A stretch of DNA of 64,000 nucleotides from assembly GCF_044502415.1 (NCBI RefSeq), contig NZ_CP172402.1; one strand, written 5' to 3'. Every line of letters starts with the position of its first letter. Position 1 is the first letter of the stretch. This document shows, one piece after another, positions 9,680 to 19,352 of the stretch. Origin of the DNA: Haloimpatiens lingqiaonensis (GTDB lineage: Bacteria > Bacillota > Clostridia > Clostridiales > Clostridiaceae). A program made the position numbers and the translations under genes. The notes below the pieces were generated by a model that searched no databases, was not told where the DNA came from, and saw only the letters and a program-made list of their open reading frames with translations.

Positions 9680-10536
9680 TGGAAAAGATAAAGATTAATC
9701 CTATACTTAGAAAAGAGACCAAAGTTAGGATGAGAACTTGGAGGGCACCTTTTCTTTTAGCAATTTATATAGGAATATTAACCTTTATAGCTGCTTTTGC
9801 ACTCTTTAATACAATATTTGCTCAGCATAATCAAGGATTTAATTACAACGATATAACAACATCCTATGCAGTGTTAGCTGGTATTCAATTTTTGCTCATA
9901 GCTTTCATAATTCCAGCCCTTACTTCAAGTGCTATTTCTAATGAAAGGGAAAGGCAGACTTTAGATTTATTGCTTTGCACTAAGTTAAAGCCTTCATCCA
10001 TAATCATAGGGAAACTTATAACGTCCATAAGCCAAATTTTATTACTTATAGTATCTTCATTGCCAGTGTTTTCTATAATATTTTTATTTGGAGGGATTTC
10101 TATCAAGGAGATAGCTCAACTTTTGGGATATTATATAATACTTGCAGTGACTTTTGGAAGTATAGGAATGTTTTTTTCAACATATATTAAAAAAACTACT
10201 ACGTCCACAGTACTTACTTATGGAACCATATTATTTTTAATGCTAGGAACCCTTATAATAAGTGCATTTTATGTAAGTATAAAATATAGGTATAACCCTA
10301 ATCCTACAATTCAAAGGTTGCCGCTTATGTATTTTAATCCTGGAGCAGGCTTTGTATCCATGGTCATGGAACAGTTTGGTAAGGGCTCGAGTATTGGAAT
10401 ACCAGGCATTGTAAAGCTTGGGCCGTTGCCGTTTTGGGCAGTAAACATGATAATAGACATAATTATTTCAGTTGTAATGCTGTCTTTGTCCATATATAAA
10501 TTAGATCCTATGAAGAAAAAAAGAGCGAAATCTTAG
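9679..10536 (+). CDS. ABC-2 type transporter permease
   Basis: A 285-residue membrane protein with about six helices and the cytoplasmic segment SNERERQTLDLLLCTKLKPSSIIIGKL, which is typical of ABC-2 permeases paired with CcmA-like ATPases. It pairs with the ATPase just upstream. The transported substrate is unknown. Confidence 0.88.
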   Translation: MEKIKINPILRKETKVRMRTWRAPFLLAIYIGILTFIAAFALFNTIFAQHNQGFNYNDITTSYAVLAGIQFLLIAFIIPALTSSAISNERERQTLDLLLCTKLKPSSIIIGKLITSISQILLLIVSSLPVFSIIFLFGGISIKEIAQLLGYYIILAVTFGSIGMFFSTYIKKTTTSTVLTYGTILFLMLGTLIISAFYVSIKYRYNPNPTIQRLPLMYFNPGAGFVSMVMEQFGKGSSIGIPGIVKLGPLPFWAVNMIIDIIISVVMLSLSIYKLDPMKKKRAKS

Positions 10537-10587
10537 TATTAATACTCGATTATCAGAAAGGCAGTCCCTAAAGGATTTGCTGGGTAG

Positions 10588-10637
10588 TAGATTTAGGCAC
10601 TAGATTTAGGTGCTAGGTACTAGGTGCTAGGTTCTAG
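10588..10637 (+). repeat. Degenerate short tandem repeat
   Basis: Four to five imperfect copies of TTTAGGCACTAGA / TAGGTGCTAGG-type units lie just before the ribosome binding site of the next gene. Confidence 0.5.
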
Positions 10638-10658
10638 AAAGGAGGTGCTTTTATAAAG

Positions 10659-12287
10659 TTGAATACTTTGGATAATTTAATAAGCAAAGAACTTAAAAAG
10701 TGGAGAAAGAGACTTTTTATTAAAAAGGCAATAGATAATTTAATGAATTTTTCATTTTATGCGGTTATTATGTCCATAGGCTTGATTATATTGTCTAAAT
10801 TCATACCCATTTATGCACCTTATATTAAAGGTCTGTGGATAATATTAAGTTTTATCTTTATATCTGTGACTTATTCTGTTGTAAAATATCCTAAGGAGAA
10901 AGAAGCAGCTATGGTAGCAGATTCCTTTGGACTTAAAGATAGGATTATAACTGCTTTAGAGTTTAGGGAAAAAAATCTAAAGAGCAGTAGCCGAGGGGAA
11001 AATTTTCTGGGTATTTATGAAATTCAAAAGAAGGATGCTTTGAATTTCCTCAGCAAGACAAATTATAAAAATATAAAACTTAAGGGAAATAGGAAATATA
11101 TAAAGAAACTTTCTATTGTATTAGCGGTAATGGTAAGTACTCTTGTATTGCCAGAGCCTTTAAAAGATAAGGCGCAAAATATACATGAAGTTAAGGTAGC
11201 AAAAAATTCTCAGTTAAAAAAAATAGAAGAGATTAAAAAAGATGTGAATAAAAACACTAGTCTTAAGGATTGGGAGAAAAAAACTTTAAAACATAATCTT
11301 ACAAAGCTTCAAGAGGAAATAAAAAAATCTGAAGGACAAGAGGAAATTAATAAATCATTACAAAAGACTTCAAAAAAGTTGGAGCTTTTAAGAGCTGAAT
11401 ATGAAGGAAATGATTTGAAAAAAATTGCAGATGAATTTATAAAAAATGATGCAACTAAGGAGCTGGGTCAGGCTTTAAAAAATAAGGATACCCAGGAAAT
11501 TAAAAAACTTATTAAGGAAAACACAGAAAAGCTTAAAAAAATTTCCCCAGAGGAGAGAAAAGAGTTAGCAGAGTCGTATAAAAATTTAGCTAATGCTTTA
11601 AAGGATAATCCTAAGCTTGCCTCTGCAATTAAAAAATTAGGGGAATCCATTGCTAACGGTGCTTTGGGCGACTTATCCAGTGAAATGCAGGAATTAAGTG
11701 CTGCACTATCGGATTTGATGGAAGATACGGATTTTCAAAAGGCCATAAGGCAGATGGAGAATTCGTTGGCATCAAATGCAGAAGCTTCGGGAGAAAATAG
11801 TGGAGATGCACAAGGAAGCCAGCAAGGAAACAATGGTGGTAATTCCAGTGGCAAGGGCAATTCAGAAGGCGGTGAAGGTTCAAATAGTGAGGGTGGATCT
11901 GGAGAAAATGGTTCTGGTAGTGGTGCTGGCAGCGGCAGTAGTCAGGGAAAGGAAGAGGAAAGTAGTAAAGGAAATAGTCAAGGAAGTACGGGCATAAATA
12001 AAAAGGAAAAGGGATCTGGAAGTGATGTGAAGGATTATCCAAGAATATTTACCACAAAAACGTTAGGTGGACAGGGAGACACTTCTAATATAGAGGGCAA
12101 AAGAGAGAAAAAAGGAAAAGTAGAGGAAATAAGAACTTCTAATGGAGTTACTTTAAGGGGAGAATCTGTTCCCTACAATGAAGTAGTGGGTGAATATAGA
12201 AGTAGAGCAATGGATAATATAAATTCCTATAGCATACCAGAAGGAATGAAAGAAATTATTAAAATCTATTTTTCATCATTAGAATAA
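10659..12287 (+). CDS. Membrane protein with coiled coil and Gly/Ser linker
   Basis: A 542-residue protein starting at TTG 10659, eleven bases after AAAGGAGGTG. Two N-terminal membrane helices (about 26-70), a third near 145-163, a long charged α-helical/coiled-coil region (about 175-360), a low-complexity Gly/Ser/Asn stretch (about 370-430) and a conserved-looking C-terminus (YNEVVGEYRSRAMDN...MKEIIKIYFSSLE) are visible. I associate this arrangement with proteins encoded beside MoxR-DUF58-vWA clusters, but know no function. It may scaffold the envelope complex. Confidence 0.65.
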   Translation: MNTLDNLISKELKKWRKRLFIKKAIDNLMNFSFYAVIMSIGLIILSKFIPIYAPYIKGLWIILSFIFISVTYSVVKYPKEKEAAMVADSFGLKDRIITALEFREKNLKSSSRGENFLGIYEIQKKDALNFLSKTNYKNIKLKGNRKYIKKLSIVLAVMVSTLVLPEPLKDKAQNIHEVKVAKNSQLKKIEEIKKDVNKNTSLKDWEKKTLKHNLTKLQEEIKKSEGQEEINKSLQKTSKKLELLRAEYEGNDLKKIADEFIKNDATKELGQALKNKDTQEIKKLIKENTEKLKKISPEERKELAESYKNLANALKDNPKLASAIKKLGESIANGALGDLSSEMQELSAALSDLMEDTDFQKAIRQMENSLASNAEASGENSGDAQGSQQGNNGGNSSGKGNSEGGEGSNSEGGSGENGSGSGAGSGSSQGKEEESSKGNSQGSTGINKKEKGSGSDVKDYPRIFTTKTLGGQGDTSNIEGKREKKGKVEEIRTSNGVTLRGESVPYNEVVGEYRSRAMDNINSYSIPEGMKEIIKIYFSSLE

Positions 12288-12318
12288 TAAATATACTATA
12301 AAATAATAAACGTACTAA

Positions 12319-12452
12319 TAAACAGAGCTCTTAGCTTCAGATGGAGTTTTTACTCCATCTGAAGCTAAGAGATCGTTATCCAGGGACGTAGCTGCCGTAT
12401 CTCCCACTTTGTTAGAAGTGGGAGTATTACGGCAGGTAGTCATCGGATAAAC
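12319..12452 (+). repeat. 135-nt two-hairpin dispersed repeat, copy 2
   Basis: Plus orientation. Hairpin 1 pairs CTCTTAGCTTCAGATGGAGT with ACTCCATCTGAAGCTAAGAG, 20 bp and perfect. Hairpin 2 pairs CTCCCACTT with AAGTGGGAG. It ends CATCGGATAAAC. Confidence 0.95.
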
Positions 12453-12458
12453 TACGAA

Positions 12459-12717
12459 AGTTACTAATTCAACCTTCTCAGTTATAAAATAAAAATATAA
12501 AATTTATAGGTAAGTAATAGGTAAGTAAGAGGTAAGAGCTAAGAAGTAAGAGTTAAGGATAAAACTCTAGGAGTTTTTTATAATTAATTTGTAGGTAATA
12601 TTTGTGGTGAAAATTCAGCTTTGGTGAATTTTTTCAATAGCTCTTACTTTTTCACTTTTACTTCTTACCTTGTATAATGTAGAGTTTAAAAATTATATTT
12701 AAAACTTGAGTTATTAG
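12459..12717. repeat. MITE-like element with AGGTAAGAGCTAAGAAGTAAG core
   Basis: Left end TCAACCTTCTCAGTTATAAA and right end TTTAAAACTTGAGTTA are inverted relatives. The core has direct AGGTAAG repeats, an AAACTCTAGGAGTTTT hairpin and a CTTACTTCTTACCTTGTATA segment complementary to the AGGTAAG side. The copy at 52953 shares the same plan. Confidence 0.65.
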
Positions 12718-12748
12718 AAACTGGGTTACCAACTAAGGGGGAAAAAAT

Positions 12749-13737
12749 GTGGATATAAGTGAAGTTAAGCTAAAGGAAATTGTGGATAAAATAAACAAGG
12801 TAAAAGCAGAAATTTCTAAAGGAATAATAGGACAAAGCTCTGTGGTAGATGAAGTTATAATAGGAATATTAGCAGGGGGAAATATACTTTTAGAAGGACT
12901 ACCAGGCCTTGGTAAGACACAATTAGTAAAGACACTATCAAAAGTTATGAATCTTTCCTTTTCTAGAATTCAATTTACTCCAGACTTGATGCCTAGCGAT
13001 GTTACGGGAACGGATATTATAGTAAAAGATGAAAATGGTAGTAGATTTCAGTATAGAAAGGGACCCATATTTGCAAATTTAGTTTTAGCAGATGAAATCA
13101 ACAGAGCCACTCCAAAGACTCAGGCAGCCCTTTTAGAAGCTATGCAAGAGGGACGGTTACAGTAGGAACAACCAGTTATGAACTTTTGCAGCCATTTATG
13201 GTGCTAGCTACACAAAACCCCATTGAGATGGAAGGTACTTATCCATTGCCAGAAGCTCAGCTGGATAGATTTTTATTCAAAACCAATGTGGAGTTTCCAA
13301 GTTTGCAGGAACTTAGTAGTATAGTGGACTTAACTGTTACCAATGAAAAAGTTCAACTTGAAAATGTAATGGATAGAGAGGAAATATTGAGTATAAGAGA
13401 AGTGGCGAGGGATATACCTATAGCATCATCTGTTAAGGAGTTTGCCCTAAGGATTATTCTTTCAACTCATCCAGAATTAGATGATAGTCCTGATATAACA
13501 AAAAAATATATAAGATACGGGGCAAGCCCAAGAGGAGCTCAAAGCTTAATTTCCACTGCAAAGGTTAGAGCATTGATAAATGGAAGATATAATGTGGCCT
13601 TTGAAGACATAGAGTATGTGAGTTATCCAGCTTTAAGGCATAGAATTTTACTAAATTTTGAGGCCTTATCAGAAGGCATAAGTACTGAAGAAATTATAAA
13701 AGAAATTTTAGAGCATTGCCATAAACAGAGCTCTTAG
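12749..13737 (+). pseudogene. MoxR-family AAA+ ATPase, frameshifted
   Basis: MoxR ATPases act as chaperone-like partners of vWA and DUF58 proteins. The first part starts at GTG 12749 after AAGGGGG and carries Walker A GLPGLGKT, Walker B VLADEINRATPKTQ and EAMQEG. It then stops at 13165. The expected continuation (TVTVGTTSYELLQPFMVLATQNPIEMEGTYPLPEAQLDRF) follows in another frame, so one base is missing near 13150-13153 (GAGGGACGG). The second part includes sensor 1 and the C-terminal lid. Its last residues and stop come from the repeat inserted at 13722. The joined length, about 329 residues, is normal. It is a broken gene or a sequencing error. Confidence 0.85.
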
Positions 13738-13857
13738 CTTCAGATGGAGTTTTAACTCCAGCTGAAGGTTAGAGATCGTTATCCAGGGACTGTAACTGCC
13801 GTTAACTCGCACTTTGTTAGAAGTGGGAGTGTTACGGCAGGTAGTCATCGGATAAAC
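13722..13857 (+). repeat. 135-nt two-hairpin dispersed repeat, copy 3
   Basis: Starts within the moxR reading frame and supplies its last codons and its TAG stop. Both hairpins are present. It is followed directly by a second, shortened copy sharing GGATAAACAG. Confidence 0.95.
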
Positions 13858-13943
13858 AGAGCTCTTAGCTTCAGATGAAGTTTTAACTCCAGCTGAAGGT
13901 TAGAGATCGTTATCCAGGGACGTAGCTGGCGTTAACGGATAAA
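13853..13943 (+). repeat. Shortened copy 4 of the 135-nt repeat
   Basis: Tandem to copy 3. Hairpin 1 is present but hairpin 2 is missing: the sequence goes from GTAGCTGGCGTTAAC straight to GGATAAA. Confidence 0.9.
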
Positions 13944-13997
13944 TAGCCGCCACAAAGGGCATACTTTGTAAAATATATATAGAAAGCAGAGTTTTGT

Positions 13998-14867
13998 ATG
14001 TATAATGATATATTCAACAGCGATTTTTTAAAAAAACTACAAAATATATCTCTAAAGATAAAAATTACAAGTAATTCTAATAACTTAGGCATTAGAAAAT
14101 CTAAAGCTCAAGGGGATTCTCAGGAGTTTTCGGATTTTAGAGAATACTCTCCTGGGGATGATATTAGAAAAATCAACTGGAATGCCTATGGTAAGTCTGA
14201 TAGGTTGCTTTTAAAACTTTTTACTGAAGAAAGAGAGGCTTTAGTTAACATATTTTTAGATGCTAGTAAATCTATGGATTTTGGAAAAGAAAAAAAGAGT
14301 ATAAAAGCTCTTCAACTAGCTGCAACATTAGCTTTTCTAAGCCTAAAGGATTCAGATAGAGTTTGTATAAACATTCTAGGCGAGAATGGACTTTATAGTT
14401 CTAAGGCATTAAACAGTAAAAATAGTTTTAAATATTACACTGATTTTCTTGAAAAGATAGAGTTTAAGGGTAAAACCAATATAAATGGATGCATAAAAAG
14501 AAAAGACAAACTGTTAGGGGGACTTTCCATAATTATATCGGATTTTTTTACCGAAGAGAATTTAGAAGAATGTCTTAAATACCTAAAGTATAAAAAGCAA
14601 GATTTTATACTTATTCATATATTATCTCCAGAGGAAATAAACCCTAATTTCAGAGGACATTTAAGGATTAGAGACAGTGAAACAAAAATATATAGAGATA
14701 TTACTGTAAATGATGAAGTTGTCCAAAAATATAATGCTGCCTTAAAAGAATTTACTATAAATTTAAAAAGTATTTCTAAAAAATTAGGAGGCAGGTATGT
14801 AGTTATTTCTAGTGATGAGTCTCTAGAGGAAATTATATTTAAAAAACTTTGGAATAATATATTTTAG
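13998..14867 (+). CDS. DUF58 domain protein (MoxR partner)
   Basis: A 289-residue soluble protein. The signature EFSDFREYSPGDDIRKINWNAYGKSDRLLLKLFTEER (about 42-78) is the classic DUF58 motif, followed by a vWA-like fold with FLDASKSMDFG resembling a MIDAS DxSxS. The family is almost always encoded beside MoxR, as here. No good Shine-Dalgarno is seen (GAAAGCAGAG upstream), perhaps because the repeats displaced the original junction with moxR. It is followed 26 bases later by a BatA-like protein. Confidence 0.88.
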   Translation: MYNDIFNSDFLKKLQNISLKIKITSNSNNLGIRKSKAQGDSQEFSDFREYSPGDDIRKINWNAYGKSDRLLLKLFTEEREALVNIFLDASKSMDFGKEKKSIKALQLAATLAFLSLKDSDRVCINILGENGLYSSKALNSKNSFKYYTDFLEKIEFKGKTNINGCIKRKDKLLGGLSIIISDFFTEENLEECLKYLKYKKQDFILIHILSPEEINPNFRGHLRIRDSETKIYRDITVNDEVVQKYNAALKEFTINLKSISKKLGGRYVVISSDESLEEIIFKKLWNNIF

Positions 14868-14893
14868 TTTGCAGTAAGAAGGGATGTGGTGAT

Positions 14894-16702
14894 ATGTCCT
14901 TTGTATATCCGTGGTTTTTCTTATTTTTATCAATAATTCCTATAGTAATAATCATGTACATGCTAAAGGAAAAGCTCAAGGAAAAAGATGTTTCAAGTAT
15001 ATTTCTTTGGGAAAAAGCTCTGAAGGATGTGGAAGTGAACAAGCCTTGGCAAAAGCTAAAAAACAACCTTCTTTTAATCCTCCAGCTTATGATTATATTA
15101 TTTCTGATTTTTGCAGGAGCTAATCCTTTGGTAAAACTAAAGGGAAGGGTAATGCAGAACTCTATAATAATATTAGACAATAGTGGAAGCATGAATGCTT
15201 TATATGATGAAAAAACCAGATTGGATAAGGGGAAGGAAGAAGCTATAAAACTTATAAAAAAGATGCCTAATAATGCTAATATTACTGTAATATCTTCAGC
15301 TAAATATGCAAAAGTTCAAGTTAGCGCTGGAAGTAAAAATGAAGCAATAGATAAAATAAAAAATATACCGGCCACAGATTTATATGGGAATTTAGATGAT
15401 GCTGTATCCATTACAAAATCCATGGGTAAGGCCTTAGAAAACTATAGAGCTTATTTTTATACTGATGATAATGTGGAATTAAAAGATATAAATGGAGAGC
15501 TAATTAATCTTAACTCTAAGGTGGATAATGTGAGCTTAGATTATATATGGCATAAATCTCAGGGAAACTCCCTAAGGGCTTTGGTAAGGATAAACAATAG
15601 AAGTAACTCTAAATTAACTAGAGAGGTATCTCTTTATAGTGGTGAAAAAATACAAGGGGTAAAAAGTCTTCAGCTAGAACCTAAGGAAATTAAAACTATA
15701 AGTTTTGAAAATGTAAATAATTTATCAGACTATATATATGCAGAAATAAGTGAAAAAGATGGTTTGAATAGAGACAATGTAATATATGATGTGGTAAAGG
15801 AAGAAAAAAAGAAAAAAGTATTGCTTTTTTCTAAGGACAATTTATTTATGGAAAGGGCCTTGGCTACGGTTCAGGATATTGAAGTTTATAAAACTAAGGA
15901 TTTAAATACTACAAATGATGGTTATGATGTTTACATATTTGATGGAGAAGCACCAAAAAGTTTACCTAAGAAAGGAAATATTATATTTATAAATCCTTCT
16001 AGCAATGAATTTTTTTCTGTAGGAAAGGATGTAGCTGGAGGATTGGCTAATGTAGAGAAAAATCCATTAACTGAATACATGGAAAACTCACAATTTGTAG
16101 TTTCTAAAATTAAGGATATAAATATGCCTTCCTGGGGAGAGCCTATATTTAAAATAGAAAATAAAATTGCGGCTTTTTATGGGGAATTAAAGGGAAGAAA
16201 AGTAGTTACTTTAGCTTTTGCAATGGAAAATAGCGATTTACCGTTAAATGTGGAATTCCCTATATTTATAAATAATTTAATGGAGTATTTTTTTAGCGGA
16301 GATATTAATTTTAAAAAAGGTTATGTATGTGGCGATGAATTAGAGATAAAACCATTGCCTAATAGTAAAGAAATAAATATAAAAACTCCTTGGAATACTT
16401 ACGAAAAATTAGCTGCAAGTTATCCTGTAAAATCTTACGATAATACCATTAAAAGAGGAATTTATAGAATAAGTGAAAATAAAGACAATGGAGAAAAAAG
16501 AGAAGGGGCCATAGCAGTTAATTTCCCAGTAAATATTGAGTCAGATATAAGTAAAAATATTAAAAATGAATCTACTACCCTATCTAAGAATAATATGAAA
16601 ACATCCATAATAAATGGCGGATTTAGTTTTCAGTGGGTATTAATTTCATTAGCTATACTGTTTTTAATGTTTGAGTGGATTTATTACAATAAGAATAAAT
16701 AA
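14894..16702 (+). CDS. BatA-like von Willebrand factor A membrane protein
   Basis: A 602-residue protein. Two N-terminal membrane helices (about 5-22 and 55-73) with the BatA N-terminal pattern WFFLFLSIIPIVIIMYMLK...DVSSIFLWEKAL. A vWA domain follows with MIDAS sequence ILDNSGSMNA near 92-101, then a β-rich part and a C-terminal helix (about 580-598). In this family the vWA domain binds a metal and partners under MoxR control. It ends the envelope cluster that begins at 6237. Function is inferred from the family only. Confidence 0.8.
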   Translation: MSFVYPWFFLFLSIIPIVIIMYMLKEKLKEKDVSSIFLWEKALKDVEVNKPWQKLKNNLLLILQLMIILFLIFAGANPLVKLKGRVMQNSIIILDNSGSMNALYDEKTRLDKGKEEAIKLIKKMPNNANITVISSAKYAKVQVSAGSKNEAIDKIKNIPATDLYGNLDDAVSITKSMGKALENYRAYFYTDDNVELKDINGELINLNSKVDNVSLDYIWHKSQGNSLRALVRINNRSNSKLTREVSLYSGEKIQGVKSLQLEPKEIKTISFENVNNLSDYIYAEISEKDGLNRDNVIYDVVKEEKKKKVLLFSKDNLFMERALATVQDIEVYKTKDLNTTNDGYDVYIFDGEAPKSLPKKGNIIFINPSSNEFFSVGKDVAGGLANVEKNPLTEYMENSQFVVSKIKDINMPSWGEPIFKIENKIAAFYGELKGRKVVTLAFAMENSDLPLNVEFPIFINNLMEYFFSGDINFKKGYVCGDELEIKPLPNSKEINIKTPWNTYEKLAASYPVKSYDNTIKRGIYRISENKDNGEKREGAIAVNFPVNIESDISKNIKNESTTLSKNNMKTSIINGGFSFQWVLISLAILFLMFEWIYYNKNK

Positions 16703-16937
16703 TATAAAGTGAATAGTATTGTGATTACTAAGTAAATATAGAAAATTATTATGGTAAATTTCATTTAATAAATTTTTAATTTTGCCCATTTATCAACAAA
16801 CTTTTGCGATTACCTCTTCCCTTATATACTGTAGAGCTTAAAGTTTATATGCAAAAGTTGAGCTATATAGTTTAGTTAAGATTTTATTATAAATAACGAT
16901 AATACTAGTGGGAAAAGTTTCGACAGGAGGAGTGAAA
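16703..16937. other. Intergenic region with MITE remnant
   Basis: Contains TACTGTAGAGCTTAAAGTTTATATGCAAAAGTTGAGCTA (split here: right end of the MITE-like family, about 16826-16865). The left end is not recognisable. No gene is seen. Confidence 0.5.
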
Positions 16938-19019
16938 ATGAGTAAAAGTACCAAAAGTAGCAAAAGAGAAAAAGAAAGCAGCAAAGGAAACAGCATAAAG
17001 TATAAGATAATTCCAATTATGGTGGTAGCTATGTTAATCCCCATAATGATAATGGCATCTTTAAGTTATGCCAAATCGAAAAAAGCATTAAATGAATCTT
17101 TTAATGAAGCTTCAAAAGCAATGGTAAAAGAAGCCAACATGAACGTAGATGAATTTTTAAGCAGTATGGAAAGAATGGTAAGTTCCAATTATGAAAGTAA
17201 AAACTTTAAAGATTTTGTGGTTCTAAATGAGCAATTAAAATCTTCATCTGATCCAAAGATTAAAGATGATTTAGAAAGAACCAGAAGTTTTATTAAAAAT
17301 ACCTTAGACAATATAGCAGAAAAAGATGCTGTAATAAAGTTTGCTTATATAGGAACTAGAAATAAAAATGTAATAAGCAATTCATCATATGGAGCAGAGA
17401 ATGATAAAAGCTATGACCCTACTAGCAGAGATTGGTATAAAAAAGCAGTAGAGAATAGCGATAGTTTAATATATACAGAGCCATATAATGACGCTATTAC
17501 TGGTATTCAAATATTCACTGTTGCTAAGGGATTTATGGATGATAAAGGTTCTGTAGCTGGAGTATTTGCTATAGATGTAGAGCTAGATGGTTTTGTAAAA
17601 AAATATAATAGTATAAAATTAGGTGAAACTGGCAATATATTTGTGGTAGATGCCAAGGGCAAAGTTATAAGCCATAAAGATTTAAAGCTTATAGGAAAAG
17701 ATGCTTCAAATGAAGATTTCTATAAAAAAATGGGCAATGAAAAGATGGGAAGCTTTGAATATAAAAAAGATGGAGTTACCAATAAAGCTTCCTTTGAAAC
17801 TAACGGAAAAACAGGCTGGAAAGTGGTATTAGCTTTCCAAGAAAAAGAAATAGGCAGCTACATAAATTCCATAAGAACAGTAAGCATTGTTCTTACTATT
17901 TTATGTATTATATTTGCAGTGATGTTTGCTTTAGTATTAAGTAATTATGTAACAAAACCTCTTAAAATATTAGAAATTGGTATTAATAAGGCTGCAGCAG
18001 GAGATTTAAAAGAAACTATAGATATAAATAGAAAAGACGAGTTTGGTACCATAGGAAATTCATTTAATAAAATGATAATTAGTCTTAAGAGTTTATTAGA
18101 AAATATAAAGACTTCCTCTGATACTGTAAATGAGGGAGCAAAATCCTTAAAACAAATGTCAGAACAGGTAAGTACAGCAACGGTAGAAGTTGCAAAGACT
18201 ATAGATGAAATAGCAAGGACAGCTAATGAGCAGGCTAAGGATACAGAAAATGGAGTTGATAAGGCTGAAATATTATCCACAAGCATAGGAGAAATTTCAG
18301 ATAGAATAAATGTAGTTACGGATTCTTCTAAGGAAGCATCAGGGCTTAATGAAAAAGGATTAACTGTTGTGGAAGAACTTATTGATAAAACAAAGGATAC
18401 TTCAGAGAGCGGAAAAGCTTTAAGAATAGCAATAGATAAAATGGATGAAGGATCAAAGGAAGTAGGAAATATATTAAACACCATATCAGCTATAGCAGAG
18501 CAAACTAATTTATTGGCATTAAATGCATCTATAGAAGCGGCAAGGGCAGGAGATGCAGGTAGAGGCTTTGCGGTGGTAGCAGAGGAAATAAGAAAATTAG
18601 CAGAAGGCAGTCAGCAGGCTACAGAACAAATAAAAAGTTTAATATTAGATATACAAGATAAATCTAGAAATGCAGTGCTTTCTCTAAATCATACTGAGGA
18701 AAACTTAAGTGCTCAACAAAAATCTGTTAGTGAGACAGGGGAGATATTTAAGCAAATATCCCATATAATATCTAAGTTAAATAGTGAGGTAGAAAAGGTA
18801 AAAGATTTAAATGGCAGAATGATAAGTGACAAGGAACAAATAGTGAATTCAATTACAAACATATCCGCAAGTTCACAGGAAACATCAGCTGCTACAGAAG
18901 AAGTTTCAGCTAGCACAGAGGAAATACTAGCAACTATAGAAGAATTGGAATCTAATACAGAAACTTTTGATGAATTAGCAGAGAAGCTTTTAGAAGAAGT
19001 TAATAAATTTACTATATAA
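16938..19019 (+). CDS. Methyl-accepting chemotaxis protein
   Basis: A 693-residue transmembrane chemoreceptor. ATG 16938 is chosen (AGGAGG seven bases upstream) over the GTG at 16908. A first membrane helix (about 20-40) is followed by an extracytoplasmic dCache-type sensor (DPTSRDWYKKAVENSDSL... motif near 155), a second helix (about 320-342), HAMP, and a long coiled-coil signalling domain. The signalling tip carries NLLALNASIEAARAGDAGRGFAVVAEEIRKLA. It would signal to CheA/CheW. The ligand is unknown; dCache sensors often bind amino acids. It is monocistronic, with a strong terminator after it. Confidence 0.93.
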   Translation: MSKSTKSSKREKESSKGNSIKYKIIPIMVVAMLIPIMIMASLSYAKSKKALNESFNEASKAMVKEANMNVDEFLSSMERMVSSNYESKNFKDFVVLNEQLKSSSDPKIKDDLERTRSFIKNTLDNIAEKDAVIKFAYIGTRNKNVISNSSYGAENDKSYDPTSRDWYKKAVENSDSLIYTEPYNDAITGIQIFTVAKGFMDDKGSVAGVFAIDVELDGFVKKYNSIKLGETGNIFVVDAKGKVISHKDLKLIGKDASNEDFYKKMGNEKMGSFEYKKDGVTNKASFETNGKTGWKVVLAFQEKEIGSYINSIRTVSIVLTILCIIFAVMFALVLSNYVTKPLKILEIGINKAAAGDLKETIDINRKDEFGTIGNSFNKMIISLKSLLENIKTSSDTVNEGAKSLKQMSEQVSTATVEVAKTIDEIARTANEQAKDTENGVDKAEILSTSIGEISDRINVVTDSSKEASGLNEKGLTVVEELIDKTKDTSESGKALRIAIDKMDEGSKEVGNILNTISAIAEQTNLLALNASIEAARAGDAGRGFAVVAEEIRKLAEGSQQATEQIKSLILDIQDKSRNAVLSLNHTEENLSAQQKSVSETGEIFKQISHIISKLNSEVEKVKDLNGRMISDKEQIVNSITNISASSQETSAATEEVSASTEEILATIEELESNTETFDELAEKLLEEVNKFTI

Positions 19020-19025
19020 AAATTT

Positions 19026-19076
19026 ACACTATACCGTTGAAATAAGGAAGTATATTCAATGGTATAGTGTTTTTGT
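19026..19076 (+). terminator. Intrinsic terminator after the chemoreceptor
   Basis: ACACTATACCGTTGAA pairs with TTCAATGGTATAGTGT, with one G-T pair, followed by TTTTTGTT. Confidence 0.88.
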
Positions 19077-19352
19077 TATAGTTTATTATATTACCTATGG
19101 TAAGAACTATCCATCGGCAGCCTATAGAGGATGGGAGAATTTCGCACAGTTAGGTTAATTTTTATATTTTTATAACTGAATAACGTTGGCTTACTAAGTA
19201 TAGGGTGTTATTGATTAGAAAAAATAATATAAAGAATCCTTTATTATGTGGAATTTATGGAGCAATTGGTATATAATTTTATATAGATGAAAAAATACTT
19301 AAAATTTTTTATCAAAATGAATTTTGGGGATTACATGTAGGAGGCGAATAAA
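19077..19352. other. Intergenic region before pepP
   Basis: No gene is seen. A degenerate sequence TTTTTATAACTGAATAACGTTGG near 19165-19190 looks like a decayed end of the MITE-like family in reverse. Confidence 0.3.

Noticed and set aside
11653..12042. 129-codon minus-strand frame
   Set aside because: It is the antisense of the Gly/Ser-rich linker of the coiled-coil protein; codon pattern follows the sense gene.
13722..13943. Tandem repeats as a possible CRISPR array
   Set aside because: Only two copies, 90-135 bases long, no spacers and no cas genes; it is a dispersed mobile repeat.
17945..18484. 179-codon minus-strand frame and similar long antisense frames in carB
   Set aside because: Shadows of strongly biased coding sequence on the other strand, with no ribosome sites.
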